Assembly (NCBI GenBank): GCA_037445115.1
Contig: JBBILC010000005.1
Span: 1 to 64,000 of the forward strand
Reading direction: 5' to 3'
Length of the DNA stretch: 64,000 bases
DNA from: Trichothermofontia sp037445115
Lineage (GTDB): Bacteria; Cyanobacteriota; Cyanobacteriia; B231
Of the stretch, positions 53,349 through 61,857 are shown piece after piece. Every line of letters starts with the position of its first letter. The first letter of the stretch is position 1. The position numbers and the translations under genes are program-made. The notes below the pieces were generated by a model. That model was not told where the DNA came from. It saw nothing but the letters and a program-made list of their open reading frames with translations, and did no database searches.

Positions 53349-53632
53349 CCGCTCCCGGTACTCCCCAAACGCCCTTGTCCCTTATCCCCGATGCCCAACT
53401 GGATCTGCGGGGCACCCCCTGCCCCATCAATTTTGTGAAGACCAAGCTACGGCTAGAGCAATTAGCCCCAGGTGGGTTACTGGAGGTTTGGTTGGATGCA
53501 GGGGAACCGATCGAACAAGTACCGGATAGTTTGACGATGGCAGGCTACCCGATCGAAGCGATTCAAGCAAATACAACGGGTTTTTTCCATGTTTGGGTGC
53601 GCCGTCCCGTTGAGTTAGCCACTGGCGGCTAA
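53345..53632 (+). CDS. TusA/SirA-like sulfur carrier family protein
   Basis: 95 residues. The core QLDLRGTPCPINFVKTKLRLEQLAPGGLLEV contains the CPxP signature with the Cys that carries persulfide in TusA. The family transfers sulfur for tRNA thiolation or cofactor synthesis, and related proteins may act in redox or regulatory roles. It overlaps dnaJ by four bases and is three bases from rsgA, suggesting one transcript with a translation-quality-control theme. Exact role unknown. Confidence 0.88.
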   Translation: MTAPGTPQTPLSLIPDAQLDLRGTPCPINFVKTKLRLEQLAPGGLLEVWLDAGEPIEQVPDSLTMAGYPIEAIQANTTGFFHVWVRRPVELATGG

Positions 53633-53635
53633 GGA

Positions 53636-54769
53636 ATGGAACCTGAAGACTTTGCTGATTTATCGCCGGGTTTGCATCCCCTCAGTTGGCAGGGATCGGT
53701 GCTCTCGGTGCAGGCGAACTATTACTGGGTCCGGCTCGATCATGCCTTGACGAGTGAGCAAGCCCCTGGGGTGGGTTCCCCCGATCAGGATGACAGCGGG
53801 GCAATACGCCCGACGATGCTCCTCTGTACCCGACGCGCCAAGTTAAAAAAGCTGGGTCAGCGCGTGAGTGTGGGCGATCGGGTGCTGGTTGAGGAACCGG
53901 ATTGGGCGGGAAGCCGGGGGGCCATCACAGCGGTCCTACCCCGGCAAAATTTCCTCGCCCGTCCCCCGATCGCCAATGTCGATCAGGTGATTTTGGTTTT
54001 TGCTCTTAAGAAGCCCGATCTCGATAGCCGACAACTCACCCGTTTTCTGGTGCAGATCGAACACAGTGGCCTCAATCTACGCTTGGTGCTCAGCAAAAGC
54101 GATCTCGCCAGCCCAAACGAGCGGCAAGCCTGGTGCGATCGCCTAGCCGATTGGGGATATGCCTGCCATTGCCTCAGTGCCCACACGGGCGAGGGGGTTG
54201 CCACCCTCCTGGCGGCCTTGCAGGGCCGTACCAGTGCTTTGGCGGGTCCTTCTGGTGTGGGCAAGTCGAGCTTGATTAATCGGCTGATTCCATCGGCAGA
54301 TCTGCGGGTGGGGGCAGTATCCGGCAAGCTGGCGCGGGGACGGCATACCACCCGCCATGTTGAATTACTCCAACTCCCGCAGGGCGGACTATTGGCGGAT
54401 ACACCGGGCTTTAATCAGCCGGATATTACCTGCTCGCCAGGAGAGTTAGCGGCCTGCTTTCCAGAAATTCGTCAACGGTTGCAAGCGGGGACGTGTCAAT
54501 TTACCGACTGCTTGCACGATGAGGAGCCAGCCTGTGTCATTCGGGGTGATTGGGAGCGTTATGAGCATTACCGGGTCTTACTAGCAGAGGCGATCGCCTA
54601 TCAGGCCCAATTGAGCCAACAAACAACACCTGACGCCCAGTTAAAACGCCGTACAGGGCAGGCTGGGCAAGCTCACTATGAACCTCGGTTGGCCCCCAAG
54701 AAATATCGACGGCCCTCTCGCCGCACCCAGCAGCAAAACCTGGGAACCCTCTATCAAGACCTAGATTAA
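53636..54769 (+). CDS. rsgA: Small ribosomal subunit biogenesis GTPase RsgA
   Basis: 377 residues. An OB-fold region is followed by a circularly permuted GTPase: G4 LVLSKSDL, G1 ALAGPSGVGKSSLINRL, G3 LADTPGFNQP, then a zinc-binding end with CQFTDCLHDEEPACVIR (Cys/His ligands). RsgA checks late 30S maturation. The N-terminal 70 residues are longer than in E. coli and contain an acidic loop (SPDQDDSGAI). Third gene of the dnaJ-tusA-like-rsgA cluster. A hairpin follows at 54788. Confidence 0.96.
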   Translation: MEPEDFADLSPGLHPLSWQGSVLSVQANYYWVRLDHALTSEQAPGVGSPDQDDSGAIRPTMLLCTRRAKLKKLGQRVSVGDRVLVEEPDWAGSRGAITAVLPRQNFLARPPIANVDQVILVFALKKPDLDSRQLTRFLVQIEHSGLNLRLVLSKSDLASPNERQAWCDRLADWGYACHCLSAHTGEGVATLLAALQGRTSALAGPSGVGKSSLINRLIPSADLRVGAVSGKLARGRHTTRHVELLQLPQGGLLADTPGFNQPDITCSPGELAACFPEIRQRLQAGTCQFTDCLHDEEPACVIRGDWERYEHYRVLLAEAIAYQAQLSQQTTPDAQLKRRTGQAGQAHYEPRLAPKKYRRPSRRTQQQNLGTLYQDLD

Positions 54770-54787
54770 AATAGGAACTAAATTAAT

Positions 54788-54817
54788 GGGAACCATGAGA
54801 CCAACATCATGGTTCCC
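54788..54817. terminator. Bidirectional hairpin between convergent genes
   Basis: GGGAACCATGA (54788-54798) pairs perfectly with TCATGGTTCCC (54807-54817) around an 8-base loop, between the ends of rsgA and the minus-strand acetyltransferase gene. The lack of a T-tract makes terminator strength uncertain. Confidence 0.75.
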
Positions 54818-54845
54818 AAACCAGTATTCCCCCTCCCCTCTGTTT

Positions 54846-55313
54846 TTATGGCGTTAACGCCCGCTCGACCAAACAATCGGGGCGGTGCTGACGCCACTCC
54901 CATACCACACCATCCTCCGGATGACTAACTGAGCCGACGCAAGTAAAGCCCAGTTTCTTGAGGATGCGAGTCGAGGCATTTTCCTCAGGCAAGGTTTGAG
55001 CCTTGATGCTCGCCGCACCGGATTTAACGGCCAGATCGACCAAATGTTGAGCCATGCGGGTTGCAATCCCTCGTCCCTCATGCCCTGGGAAAGTAAAATA
55101 AGCGATTTCAACTTCTCCAGATACAGGAGGACTTTTATAAGCGCAGGTTCCAACAAACAGACCTTCTTCCTCAGCCAAGTAACCTACCCACGGCAAGGGT
55201 GGCAACCCTTGGGGATACATGGCAAGCGTTGATGCACACAAGTCTTGCAGAAATTCAGATCCTTGTATGCTTGGGCTAGACATAAGCTCCTGGGTAATCG
55301 CATGAAAGATCAT
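54846..55313 (-). CDS. GNAT family N-acetyltransferase
   Basis: 155 residues from the ATG at 55313 (MIFHAITQELMSSPSIQG), preceded by AAAGGT; a longer frame to 55379 exists. The GNAT core is clear: EVEIAYFTFPGHEGRGIATRMAQHLVDLA contains the acetyl-CoA pyrophosphate loop (Q/R-x-x-G-x-G/A variant HEGRGIA), followed by IKAQTLPEENASTRILKKLGF. The layout is close to RimJ/RimL-type ribosomal or small-molecule acetyltransferases. Substrate unknown. Confidence 0.85.
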   Translation of the reverse strand: MIFHAITQELMSSPSIQGSEFLQDLCASTLAMYPQGLPPLPWVGYLAEEEGLFVGTCAYKSPPVSGEVEIAYFTFPGHEGRGIATRMAQHLVDLAVKSGAASIKAQTLPEENASTRILKKLGFTCVGSVSHPEDGVVWEWRQHRPDCLVERALTP

Positions 55314-55445
55314 TTTTATACCTTTCGATAGGCTTGATTTAGGAATTCTTGATTTCAGCCCCATGCTTAGCTTGCACAAGCAGACATTATAGTGCTTCTT
55401 GGCAAATCACGAAGTATTGATTAAGGAGATCTCTAATTTTGGATC

Positions 55446-55464
55446 GGGGCAGTTGAACTGCCCC
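55446..55464. repeat. Perfect 9-bp stem hairpin
   Basis: GGGGCAGTT-G-AACTGCCCC lies in the 382-base gap 55314-55695 between divergent genes. Apart from it, an AT-rich stretch at about 55495-55555 may hold the promoter of the following gene. Nothing else recognised. Confidence 0.55.
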
Positions 55465-55695
55465 AACTGGCGAGATTACCTTACTTGTAAGCGCAAAATT
55501 TGTATTTTTCGAGGTGCCCTTAACTTGAATCCGCTCATCTTTTCAAAAGATTTCTGCCGCATGACGCTCACCTAGTCGGGTGGGAACGCATCACCCTATA
55601 TGGGCATGTTTACCCTGGCTGAGAACCGATAGCATAGTCTGCATGTGGGTAGTCTAGATGACTCAAAATAGACCTACAACAGCCTGAGTGACTGT

Positions 55696-56436
55696 ATGCC
55701 CTTTATTCCTAGAGATCTAACTATGATGGCAGTTTCTTCCCCCTCCGTGACGATCGGTCTTTTGCTCTTCCCCGGCCTAACCCAGCTTGATGTGATGGGT
55801 CCGTACCAAGTCTTTGCCTTTATGCCCGATACCCAAATTCTCTTGATTTGGAAAACCTTAGATCCCATTCAAACCGCTGAAGGGTTAACCTTATTGCCCA
55901 CCCAAACCTTTGCCGATTGTCCCCCCTTGGATGTCCTCTGCGTTCCCGGCGGGCCGGGGCAAGCGGCGGTCATGGGTGATCGAGCGGTTCTTAGCTTTCT
56001 GCAACAACACGGAGAAACCGCCCGATTTGTAACCTCGGTTTGCACTGGATCATTGCTACTCGCGGCTGCAGGGCTTCTCCAAGGCTATCGCGCTGCTAGT
56101 CACTGGGCTGTACGGGATCAATTAATGCGATTGGGGGTTGAAGTGGGTCAAGAACGGGTGGTGATCGATCGCAATCGTGTTAGCGGAGGGGGTATTACTG
56201 CTGGCATTGACTTTGGCCTCCAGATTGCCAGCCTGCTCCGAGGGGAAGAAACGGCCAAATTGATTCAACTGTCGTTGGAATATAACCCTGCCCCTCCCTA
56301 TGCGGTTGGGTCCCCGGAATTAGCAGGGGAAGCCCTCGTCACGGCGGCGAAGCAACTAGCTGCTCCCGCGCTTGAGGCCCTGTGGGCGGAAACTGAGAAG
56401 GCCGCCGATCGCCTAGGATTGCTCGTATCAGGGTAG
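55696..56436 (+). CDS. DJ-1/PfpI family protein, isonitrile hydratase-like
   Basis: 246 residues; an ATG nine codons in (55723) may be the real start. VTIGLLLFPGLTQLDVMGPYQVF is the N-terminal strand pattern, DVLCVPGGPGQAAVM the nucleotide-binding-like loop, and FVTSVCTGSLLLAAAGLLQGYRAASHW carries the nucleophile-elbow Cys. This arrangement matches the isonitrile hydratase (InhA) subgroup of class I glutamine amidotransferase-like proteins. No AraC-type DNA-binding domain is attached. Substrate in cyanobacteria unknown. Confidence 0.88.
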   Translation: MPFIPRDLTMMAVSSPSVTIGLLLFPGLTQLDVMGPYQVFAFMPDTQILLIWKTLDPIQTAEGLTLLPTQTFADCPPLDVLCVPGGPGQAAVMGDRAVLSFLQQHGETARFVTSVCTGSLLLAAAGLLQGYRAASHWAVRDQLMRLGVEVGQERVVIDRNRVSGGGITAGIDFGLQIASLLRGEETAKLIQLSLEYNPAPPYAVGSPELAGEALVTAAKQLAAPALEALWAETEKAADRLGLLVSG

Positions 56437-56440
56437 GGGG

Positions 56441-56716
56441 CTATTGGGGGTAATTACTGGCGATCGCTTCATCCATCTTGGCCACCCAGGTCATGATTGT
56501 CTCCATCGACTCTGGGCAGGCAGCCTGTTGCGGCATATCATTCATATAGATGAAGTAATGGCTCATCAGAAAGTAAACTGCCATCAATGCTGCCGCTGCC
56601 GTTGCCACTAGAAAGCCAGCCAGCATCAAGGAAAACTCACGGGTGTCCACGGCCTCTTGCATCAGGTGCAAAGACCAGGCCACTAATACAACCACGACGA
56701 GCAGGATGGCAATCAC
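56441..56716 (-). CDS. Small membrane protein of unknown function
   Basis: 91 residues with two hydrophobic helices (IAILLVVVVLVAWSLHLM and LMLAGFLVATAAAALMAVYFLM) and a polar C-terminus ending KMDEAIASNYPQ. The gene is convergent with the DJ-1-like gene and four bases from it. The overall layout resembles small cyanobacterial membrane proteins, but I cannot name it. Confidence 0.65.
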   Translation of the reverse strand: MIAILLVVVVLVAWSLHLMQEAVDTREFSLMLAGFLVATAAAALMAVYFLMSHYFIYMNDMPQQAACPESMETIMTWVAKMDEAIASNYPQ

Positions 56717-56883
56717 AGGCGTTTACGAAACGTAACACTTTTACATATTTTAACAGCCCTCTCAGATTTCGCCAGTTTTTTTAAGGTTTTACTTGGAAAG
56801 GGGAACACGGCCCGTGGGATGGTGCGACCGCGATCGGGGTTGGGAAGCGGGAATGGTTTCTGACTGGTCGTATAAGCCCGGGT

Positions 56884-57083
56884 GACTGGGGCANNNNNNN
56901 NNNNNNNNNNNNNNNNNNNNNNNNNNNNNNNNNNNNNNNNNNNNNNNNNNNNNNNNNNNNNNNNNNNNNNNNNNNNNNNNNNNNNNNNNNNNNGGCGAGA
57001 CGAGCTGACTGGGGCAGGCGAGACGAGCTGACTGGGGCAGGCGAGACGAGCTGACTGGGGCAGGCGAGACGCCTACCCCACAA
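56884..57083 (-). repeat. 23-bp tandem array containing an assembly gap
   Basis: GGCGAGACGAGCTGACTGGGGCA repeats three times from 56994 to about 57062. A partial copy (GTGACTGGGGCA) lies just before the gap and a last partial copy (GGCGAGACG) runs into CCTACCCCACAAG. That final segment is the reverse complement of the leader CTTGTGGGGTAGG found at 4962 and 5070. The array is thus a relative of the one at 5 kb, inverted, with a different unit length. Confidence 0.9.
56894..56993. other. Assembly gap of exactly 100 N
   Basis: One hundred undetermined bases, the conventional length for a gap of unknown size. It lies inside the 23-bp repeat array, so true copy number is unknown. Confidence 0.99.
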
Positions 57084-57096
57084 GACCTTACCGCCT

Positions 57097-57867
57097 TCAA
57101 ACTAGGCGCACGGGAATGTTGCAGGTTTGTAGGTGGTGCTTAATCTGAGCGACGGTTAACTGTCCGTAATGTAATAGGGAGGCAAGGAGGGCCGCTTCGG
57201 CTTTGCCCTCGGTGAGGGCGGCACTGATGTGCTCGCAGGTTCCAGCTCCCCCAGAGGCAATAACGGGGATGGCAACCCGATCGGCGATCGTCCGCGTTAG
57301 TTCCAGGTCATAGCCCGCCTGGGTGCCATCGGCATCCATACTGGTTAACAAAATTTCGCCTGCCCCGCGATCGGCTACCTCCGCCGCCCAAGCCCCCGCA
57401 TCCACCCCCGTATTCTCTCGGCCCCCCCGCACGTAAACATCCCAACCCGGGTGTTCTGGGTCCGAACGGCGACGGGCATCGATCGCGACCACAATACATT
57501 GATTGCCAAACCGTTGACTCGCCTCATTGATAAAGTTGGGGTTGCGGACTGCGGACGAGTTAATACTGACCTTATCAGCCCCGGCCCGCAGGAGATGTTT
57601 GATGGTGTCTAGATCCTGAATGCCGCCGCCAACGGTGAGGGGGATGAATACCTGCTCCGCCGTGCGATAGACCACATCAAAAATAATGCTGCGATCCTCG
57701 TGGGTGGCGGTGATATCCAGAAAGACTAATTCATCCGCCCCTGCCTCGTCATAGACCTTGGCTAGTTCCACCGGATCACCCGCATCCCGCAGATTCACAA
57801 AGTTAATTCCTTTAACCACCCGGCCTGCTTTCACATCCAAACATGGCAAAATCCGCTTAGCCAACAT
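57097..57867 (-). CDS. hisF: Imidazole glycerol phosphate synthase subunit HisF
   Basis: 256 residues, a complete TIM barrel. LAKRILPCLDVKAGRVVKGINF carries the catalytic Asp; FLDITATHED, PLTVGGGIQDLDTIKHLLRAGADKVSINSSA and LLTSMDADGTQAGYD contain the phosphate loops and the second catalytic Asp. With HisH it makes imidazole glycerol phosphate and AICAR in histidine synthesis. No other his gene is nearby, as usual in cyanobacteria. Confidence 0.98.
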   Translation of the reverse strand: MLAKRILPCLDVKAGRVVKGINFVNLRDAGDPVELAKVYDEAGADELVFLDITATHEDRSIIFDVVYRTAEQVFIPLTVGGGIQDLDTIKHLLRAGADKVSINSSAVRNPNFINEASQRFGNQCIVVAIDARRRSDPEHPGWDVYVRGGRENTGVDAGAWAAEVADRGAGEILLTSMDADGTQAGYDLELTRTIADRVAIPVIASGGAGTCEHISAALTEGKAEAALLASLLHYGQLTVAQIKHHLQTCNIPVRLV

Positions 57868-57966
57868 GGGTCTTTCTACTCCTGGTCTAGTAATGTAAAG
57901 GTTCTGAAGCGAAGGGGACAGGTGTTCCGGGCAAATTCAAAATTAAAAATTCAAAGCCAGATATCA

Positions 57967-59277
57967 CTATTGCTTACGCAGAGCAGCAAACCCCTTAGGG
58001 GCTTTGGGTGCTTTGATGGGTTTTGGGAGTTTTGGGGCTTCAGTTACGCTGGGTTGGCCCCCATTGGCAACGGTCTCAATCAGTTTGAGGTGTTGGGGCA
58101 GCAGATCCGCTAGGTTATAGCGCTCTAGGGCGGTCTGGCGGGCATTGGCCCGTAGCTCGGCCATACGGGTGGGATGATCCAAGACTTCGCAGACACGATC
58201 GGCGATTTGTTTCGGTCTAAAAAAGTCCACTAATAGACCATTTTTGCCGTCTTCGATCACCTCCTGTACAGGCGGGGTACTCGACCCCACGATCAGGCAG
58301 CCAGTGGACATGGCTTCAATCATTGACCAGGACAGGACAAAGGGGCGGGTTAGGTACACATGCACACTAGAGGCTTGCAGAACTTGTAGGTACTGGCCAT
58401 AGGGTAGGGTGCCCGTGAAATGAACCCTGGACAGATCTAGGGGGACCTGCTCCAGCATTTCCTGTTTATAGCTCTTGCCATTGGGCAATGATTTGCCATA
58501 GCACACCCGCTCCGCTGCCACGATCACGACATGACATTGGGGCCGACGCTCTAATAGGTAGGGTAAGGATTCAATGAACTGAGGGAAGCCCCGGTAGGGT
58601 TCCATCCCCCGTGCCACATAGGTGACAATCTCATCGGCCTGGGATAAATCTAGCCCCACATCGGGCAGGACCAACTTGGCAGCGGGATTGGGTTGAAAAT
58701 AGTCGGTATCAACGCCGTCGTGGAGAACGGATACCTTGGCGTGGAATTCCGGTGGTAGTTGCGATCGCTGCCACTCAGTGGGGGAGAGGCCCCAGTCACA
58801 GCTATAGAGGTCAACCAGAATCGGGGTATTGCGCATCCGAATTCGGGGGACATCATCCACCTTGAGGGGATCGCTGGGATCAAAATTGGCGTCGGAACCG
58901 AAGGCATGGTAGAACCACTCGAAATAACACATTAACTTGGCCTTCGGGAAAATGTCCTTGGCAAAGAGGGTCGGCCCCCAGCCAGAGTGGCCATAGACGA
59001 TATCGGGAACAAAGCCTTGCTTCTTAAGCTGATCCGCCATACGATACACAGCCTGTCCGTTTAAGACTGCCTCCTCTAGACCCCTGATGTAGTGGTGGGT
59101 TTCCGGGTTAGGGTCCCGCGAGGGGGCAAAGAGGACCTTCTGGACACCGGAGATGACCCATTCGGGTCGCTCATTTTTGGTACCAAAAACGACTTGGTTC
59201 TGGGAATTCGCCGCGATCGCCTTCGCCACATGGCGGAATTGGGCCGGGAAGTTGGGGTGAAGAAACAGAATACGCAT
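57967..59277 (-). CDS. Family 4 glycosyltransferase
   Basis: 436 residues from the ATG at 59277; a TTG two codons upstream is possible. GT-B fold: RILFLHPNFPAQFRHVAKAI opens the N-terminal domain, and VTYVARGMEPYRGFPQFIESL begins the C-terminal domain. The donor-site signature is LSWSMIEAMSTGCLIVGSSTPPVQEVIEDGKNGLLVDFF, with its E-x7-E pattern. The last 30 residues are Lys/Pro-rich (KLPKPIKAPKAPKGFAAL). It transfers sugars for cell-surface or exopolysaccharide assembly; donor and acceptor cannot be read from the sequence. Confidence 0.92.
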   Translation of the reverse strand: MRILFLHPNFPAQFRHVAKAIAANSQNQVVFGTKNERPEWVISGVQKVLFAPSRDPNPETHHYIRGLEEAVLNGQAVYRMADQLKKQGFVPDIVYGHSGWGPTLFAKDIFPKAKLMCYFEWFYHAFGSDANFDPSDPLKVDDVPRIRMRNTPILVDLYSCDWGLSPTEWQRSQLPPEFHAKVSVLHDGVDTDYFQPNPAAKLVLPDVGLDLSQADEIVTYVARGMEPYRGFPQFIESLPYLLERRPQCHVVIVAAERVCYGKSLPNGKSYKQEMLEQVPLDLSRVHFTGTLPYGQYLQVLQASSVHVYLTRPFVLSWSMIEAMSTGCLIVGSSTPPVQEVIEDGKNGLLVDFFRPKQIADRVCEVLDHPTRMAELRANARQTALERYNLADLLPQHLKLIETVANGGQPSVTEAPKLPKPIKAPKAPKGFAALRKQ

Positions 59278-59430
59278 GGGCAATTCGGAGGCAGCAACAA
59301 GGCAGGGGGGTAAACGGTCAAGGCGGGGATCGTTCCCCTAGGGTATCCTGCCAGAATTATGCCCCAAGTGGCCACTTGTCCCGGCTGGGATGCAGGAAAT
59401 CGCTTGGGAATGGGTGGGCTGAAGGCAGTC

Positions 59431-59853
59431 TCAGGCTTGATTAAATACTTCAACGGTCTGGCGACAGAATTGTTTGAGTTGTTCCTGAATGTGGTTGACC
59501 GGGGGTCGATCGCCCACAATATGCCAGTGCCCGATCGTCGAAAGTCGCCACTGTTCACCGGTGTGGGCCATTCCTACTGCCTCCACCCCGATCGCCCGCC
59601 GGGTGGCCGCCAAGGGATCTTCATGCACCCGAATTTGCACCAGGATACTACGGCTCTGAAAGCGGGGACTCCACCCCGGCAGGTGGAAACCAATATCGAT
59701 CGAATCAGGATCAACCAGTTCGCGGGTATCGGGATCATTGCGCCAGGGGTTCAAATCGGCACGGGCATCGGGAAAGTGGGACTTGAATAGGTTCACCACT
59801 GTGGCAATTTTACTGGCGACCTCTAAGCCTGTGGCCTGTTCGGCTGCATTCAC
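59431..59853 (-). CDS. Conserved cyanobacterial hypothetical protein
   Basis: 140 residues (MNAAEQATGLEVASKIATVV...). Soluble alpha/beta composition, with DPDSIDIGFHLPGWSPRFQSRSILVQIRVHEDPL and WRLSTIGHWHIVGD as the most conserved-looking segments. GGAGGGAGTGTTGTG precedes the ATG. No function known to me. It lies 153 bases beyond the glycosyltransferase start, in the same direction. Confidence 0.65.
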   Translation of the reverse strand: MNAAEQATGLEVASKIATVVNLFKSHFPDARADLNPWRNDPDTRELVDPDSIDIGFHLPGWSPRFQSRSILVQIRVHEDPLAATRRAIGVEAVGMAHTGEQWRLSTIGHWHIVGDRPPVNHIQEQLKQFCRQTVEVFNQA

Positions 59854-60161
59854 AACACTCCCTCCTACATCTCACCTTGACCGGATGGTAGTGGGTGGCT
59901 GCCCTACCCTCGGTGTTTCCTCGTTTTTAGATTATGGGGTTGACGATCGGGCAAATCGTTGTTTGCCTTGTTACATTTTGATACATTTTACTGAAGAATT
60001 GGGTGATCTGGGGGCGGTCGTGGGGCGGGCGACCCAGGAGAGCCGATCGGAGGGGACCAACGATCGCTAAAATTCCCTAAGAACGAAAGACGCCGTGACC
60101 TGGGATAGCGGCCCCCCGCAGGTCATGCCTTGCCCCTTGCCCCTTAAGCATTCATGCCCCT
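59854..60161. other. Interval between divergent genes
   Basis: 308 bases with no supported gene. A few AT-rich patches (TTTGATACATTTTACTGAAG at about 59975) could be promoter elements. Nothing else recognised. Confidence 0.4.
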
Positions 60162-60881
60162 ATGGTTACGATTCCTCAAGACCTCGACGAAGCGATTGCA
60201 CAGGCCAAAACAGCAACGATCGCTGCCCTGGAAGCGGGCTATACCCGACTCCAGGTAGAACTGGCGATTCCAGAACTGAAGATCATGCCGATCGCTGAAC
60301 AGTTTTTGTCGATCTTTGCCGACTACGGCAGTGATCTGAAAGTGGTTTTCCCCGATGCCGGAGCCGCTGCCCTGGCACGTCGGGACTGGGGGCCAATGGC
60401 CTTTGAAATTCGGGGCCTTGATGAAATTCGTGCCCAGTTACGAACGGACGATCGCGCCATTCTTGTGATTGAACCTAGCGCCGTTGAAGTCGGTGATGTG
60501 GAAAAACTCTGTACCGAAGCGGGCGATCGCCCGGTTGTCCTGCTCAACCCCCATTTAGAGGACGTGGCCACAATCGGGATCGGCTATGCAGGTCGTCAAC
60601 TGCGGGAACGCTTTCTCAATACCCTGGAGTCCTGCTACTACTTTCGCCCCCTAGAGGGTGCCGTCCTGTTTCGGTGCTACCCGACCCCCTGGCAAGTGTG
60701 GCAAGAGCACGACGGTGGCTATGCGTTACTCGCAGAAATGCCCACCAAACCCGTCGGCGATATTCTTGACCAAATCTTAATAAAAGATGATGAAGAAAGC
60801 TTAAAACCCTTGCCCGGTCAACCTTCCAAGGCAGGCTTTTTGACCAATTTAGAGCGTTTTTTGCGTGCTCTGAACCAGTAG
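60162..60881 (+). CDS. DUF1995 family protein
   Basis: 239 residues. MVTIPQDLDEAIAQAKTATI opens the DUF1995 domain, with LKVVFPDAGAAALARRDWG, VVLLNPHLEDVATIGIGYAGRQLRERFL and YYFRPLEGAVLFRCYPTPWQVW as typical segments. The family includes plastid LPA3-type factors implicated in photosystem II assembly, and many uncharacterised cyanobacterial proteins. A role in photosystem biogenesis here is possible but inferred. The protein has no membrane segment. Confidence 0.9.
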   Translation: MVTIPQDLDEAIAQAKTATIAALEAGYTRLQVELAIPELKIMPIAEQFLSIFADYGSDLKVVFPDAGAAALARRDWGPMAFEIRGLDEIRAQLRTDDRAILVIEPSAVEVGDVEKLCTEAGDRPVVLLNPHLEDVATIGIGYAGRQLRERFLNTLESCYYFRPLEGAVLFRCYPTPWQVWQEHDGGYALLAEMPTKPVGDILDQILIKDDEESLKPLPGQPSKAGFLTNLERFLRALNQ

Positions 60882-61039
60882 GTGTTGCGTTGTCTGTAGA
60901 TTTACGGATACTGATCACTGGGTTTGTCTGCTAGAAGTCGAGTAGCTGATGATACTGAATCCGGCAGCGTTGGCATAATGATAGTAGTTGCGATCGCAGC
61001 ATCAGCGTACCTCCGTTTATTGAGCGGCCAGGAATTTGG

Positions 61040-61804
61040 ATGAGCAAGACAAGCCTTTCCCGTCAAATCGTTGTCGGTGATGTTCACGGTCACTACGACG
61101 GTCTTATGCAACTGTTAGAACAGGTTGCCCCCGGTGGCGCTGACAACCTTTACTTTCTAGGGGATCTCATCGATCGCGGTACCCAGAGTGCCCAGGTGGT
61201 TGAGTTTGTGCGCAAGAACGGCTATGCCTGTATTCGGGGCAACCACGAACAGATGCTCCTGGATGCCTTTCCTGGCCAGAAGGTAGCGATCTCGGCCCTT
61301 CAGGCATGGTTATATAACGGTGGGCATACGACCTATGAAAGTTATGGTAGCCATATCACCCTGCTATTAGAGCATCTGGACTGGCTGCGGGGCCTGCCGC
61401 TGTATCTTGACCTCGGCGATATTTGGCTCGTCCATGCCGGGGTTGATCCACGCCTGCCGATTTCAGTTCAAACTAGCGAAGAGTTCTGCTGGATTCGTGA
61501 AGATTTCCACGGGATTACAGAACCCTACTTTCCAGATAAAACCATTATTGTCGGCCATACCATTACCCTGACGATTCCGGGGGTGGGGGCGGGTAAACTG
61601 GCGCGAGGCAAGGGCTGGATTGGGATCGATACGGGAGCCTATCACCCTCGGAGTGGTTGGCTGACGGCTCTGGATACAACTAATTGGTTGGTCTATCAAG
61701 TGAACGTCAATAATCACCTGACACGGGTGTTACCCCTGGCGGAAGCGGCTGTGGATATTGATCCGGAACGGATGCGATCGCGGCGGCAACTTCTGAGCAT
61801 TTAG
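61040..61804 (+). CDS. Metallophosphoesterase, PPP-type serine/threonine phosphatase family
   Basis: 254 residues. The PPP signatures are all present: QIVVGDVHGHYDGLMQLL (GDxHG), YFLGDLIDRGTQSAQVVEFV (GDxxDRG), CIRGNHEQMLLDAF (GNHE), then IIVGHTITLTIP and GWIGIDTGAYHP. These residues bind a two-metal centre. It probably dephosphorylates a protein or a small molecule (for example a diadenosine polyphosphate) in the cytoplasm. Monocistronic, between divergent and convergent neighbours. Confidence 0.93.
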   Translation: MSKTSLSRQIVVGDVHGHYDGLMQLLEQVAPGGADNLYFLGDLIDRGTQSAQVVEFVRKNGYACIRGNHEQMLLDAFPGQKVAISALQAWLYNGGHTTYESYGSHITLLLEHLDWLRGLPLYLDLGDIWLVHAGVDPRLPISVQTSEEFCWIREDFHGITEPYFPDKTIIVGHTITLTIPGVGAGKLARGKGWIGIDTGAYHPRSGWLTALDTTNWLVYQVNVNNHLTRVLPLAEAAVDIDPERMRSRRQLLSI

Positions 61805-61857
61805 AACCGAGGACGGAGGACAGGGGAGCGAGAACCGAGGATGGGAGCATTGAGGAT

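Noticed and set aside
56781..57100. Coding frames across the 100-N gap
   Set aside because: They arise from the 23-base repeat and undetermined bases.
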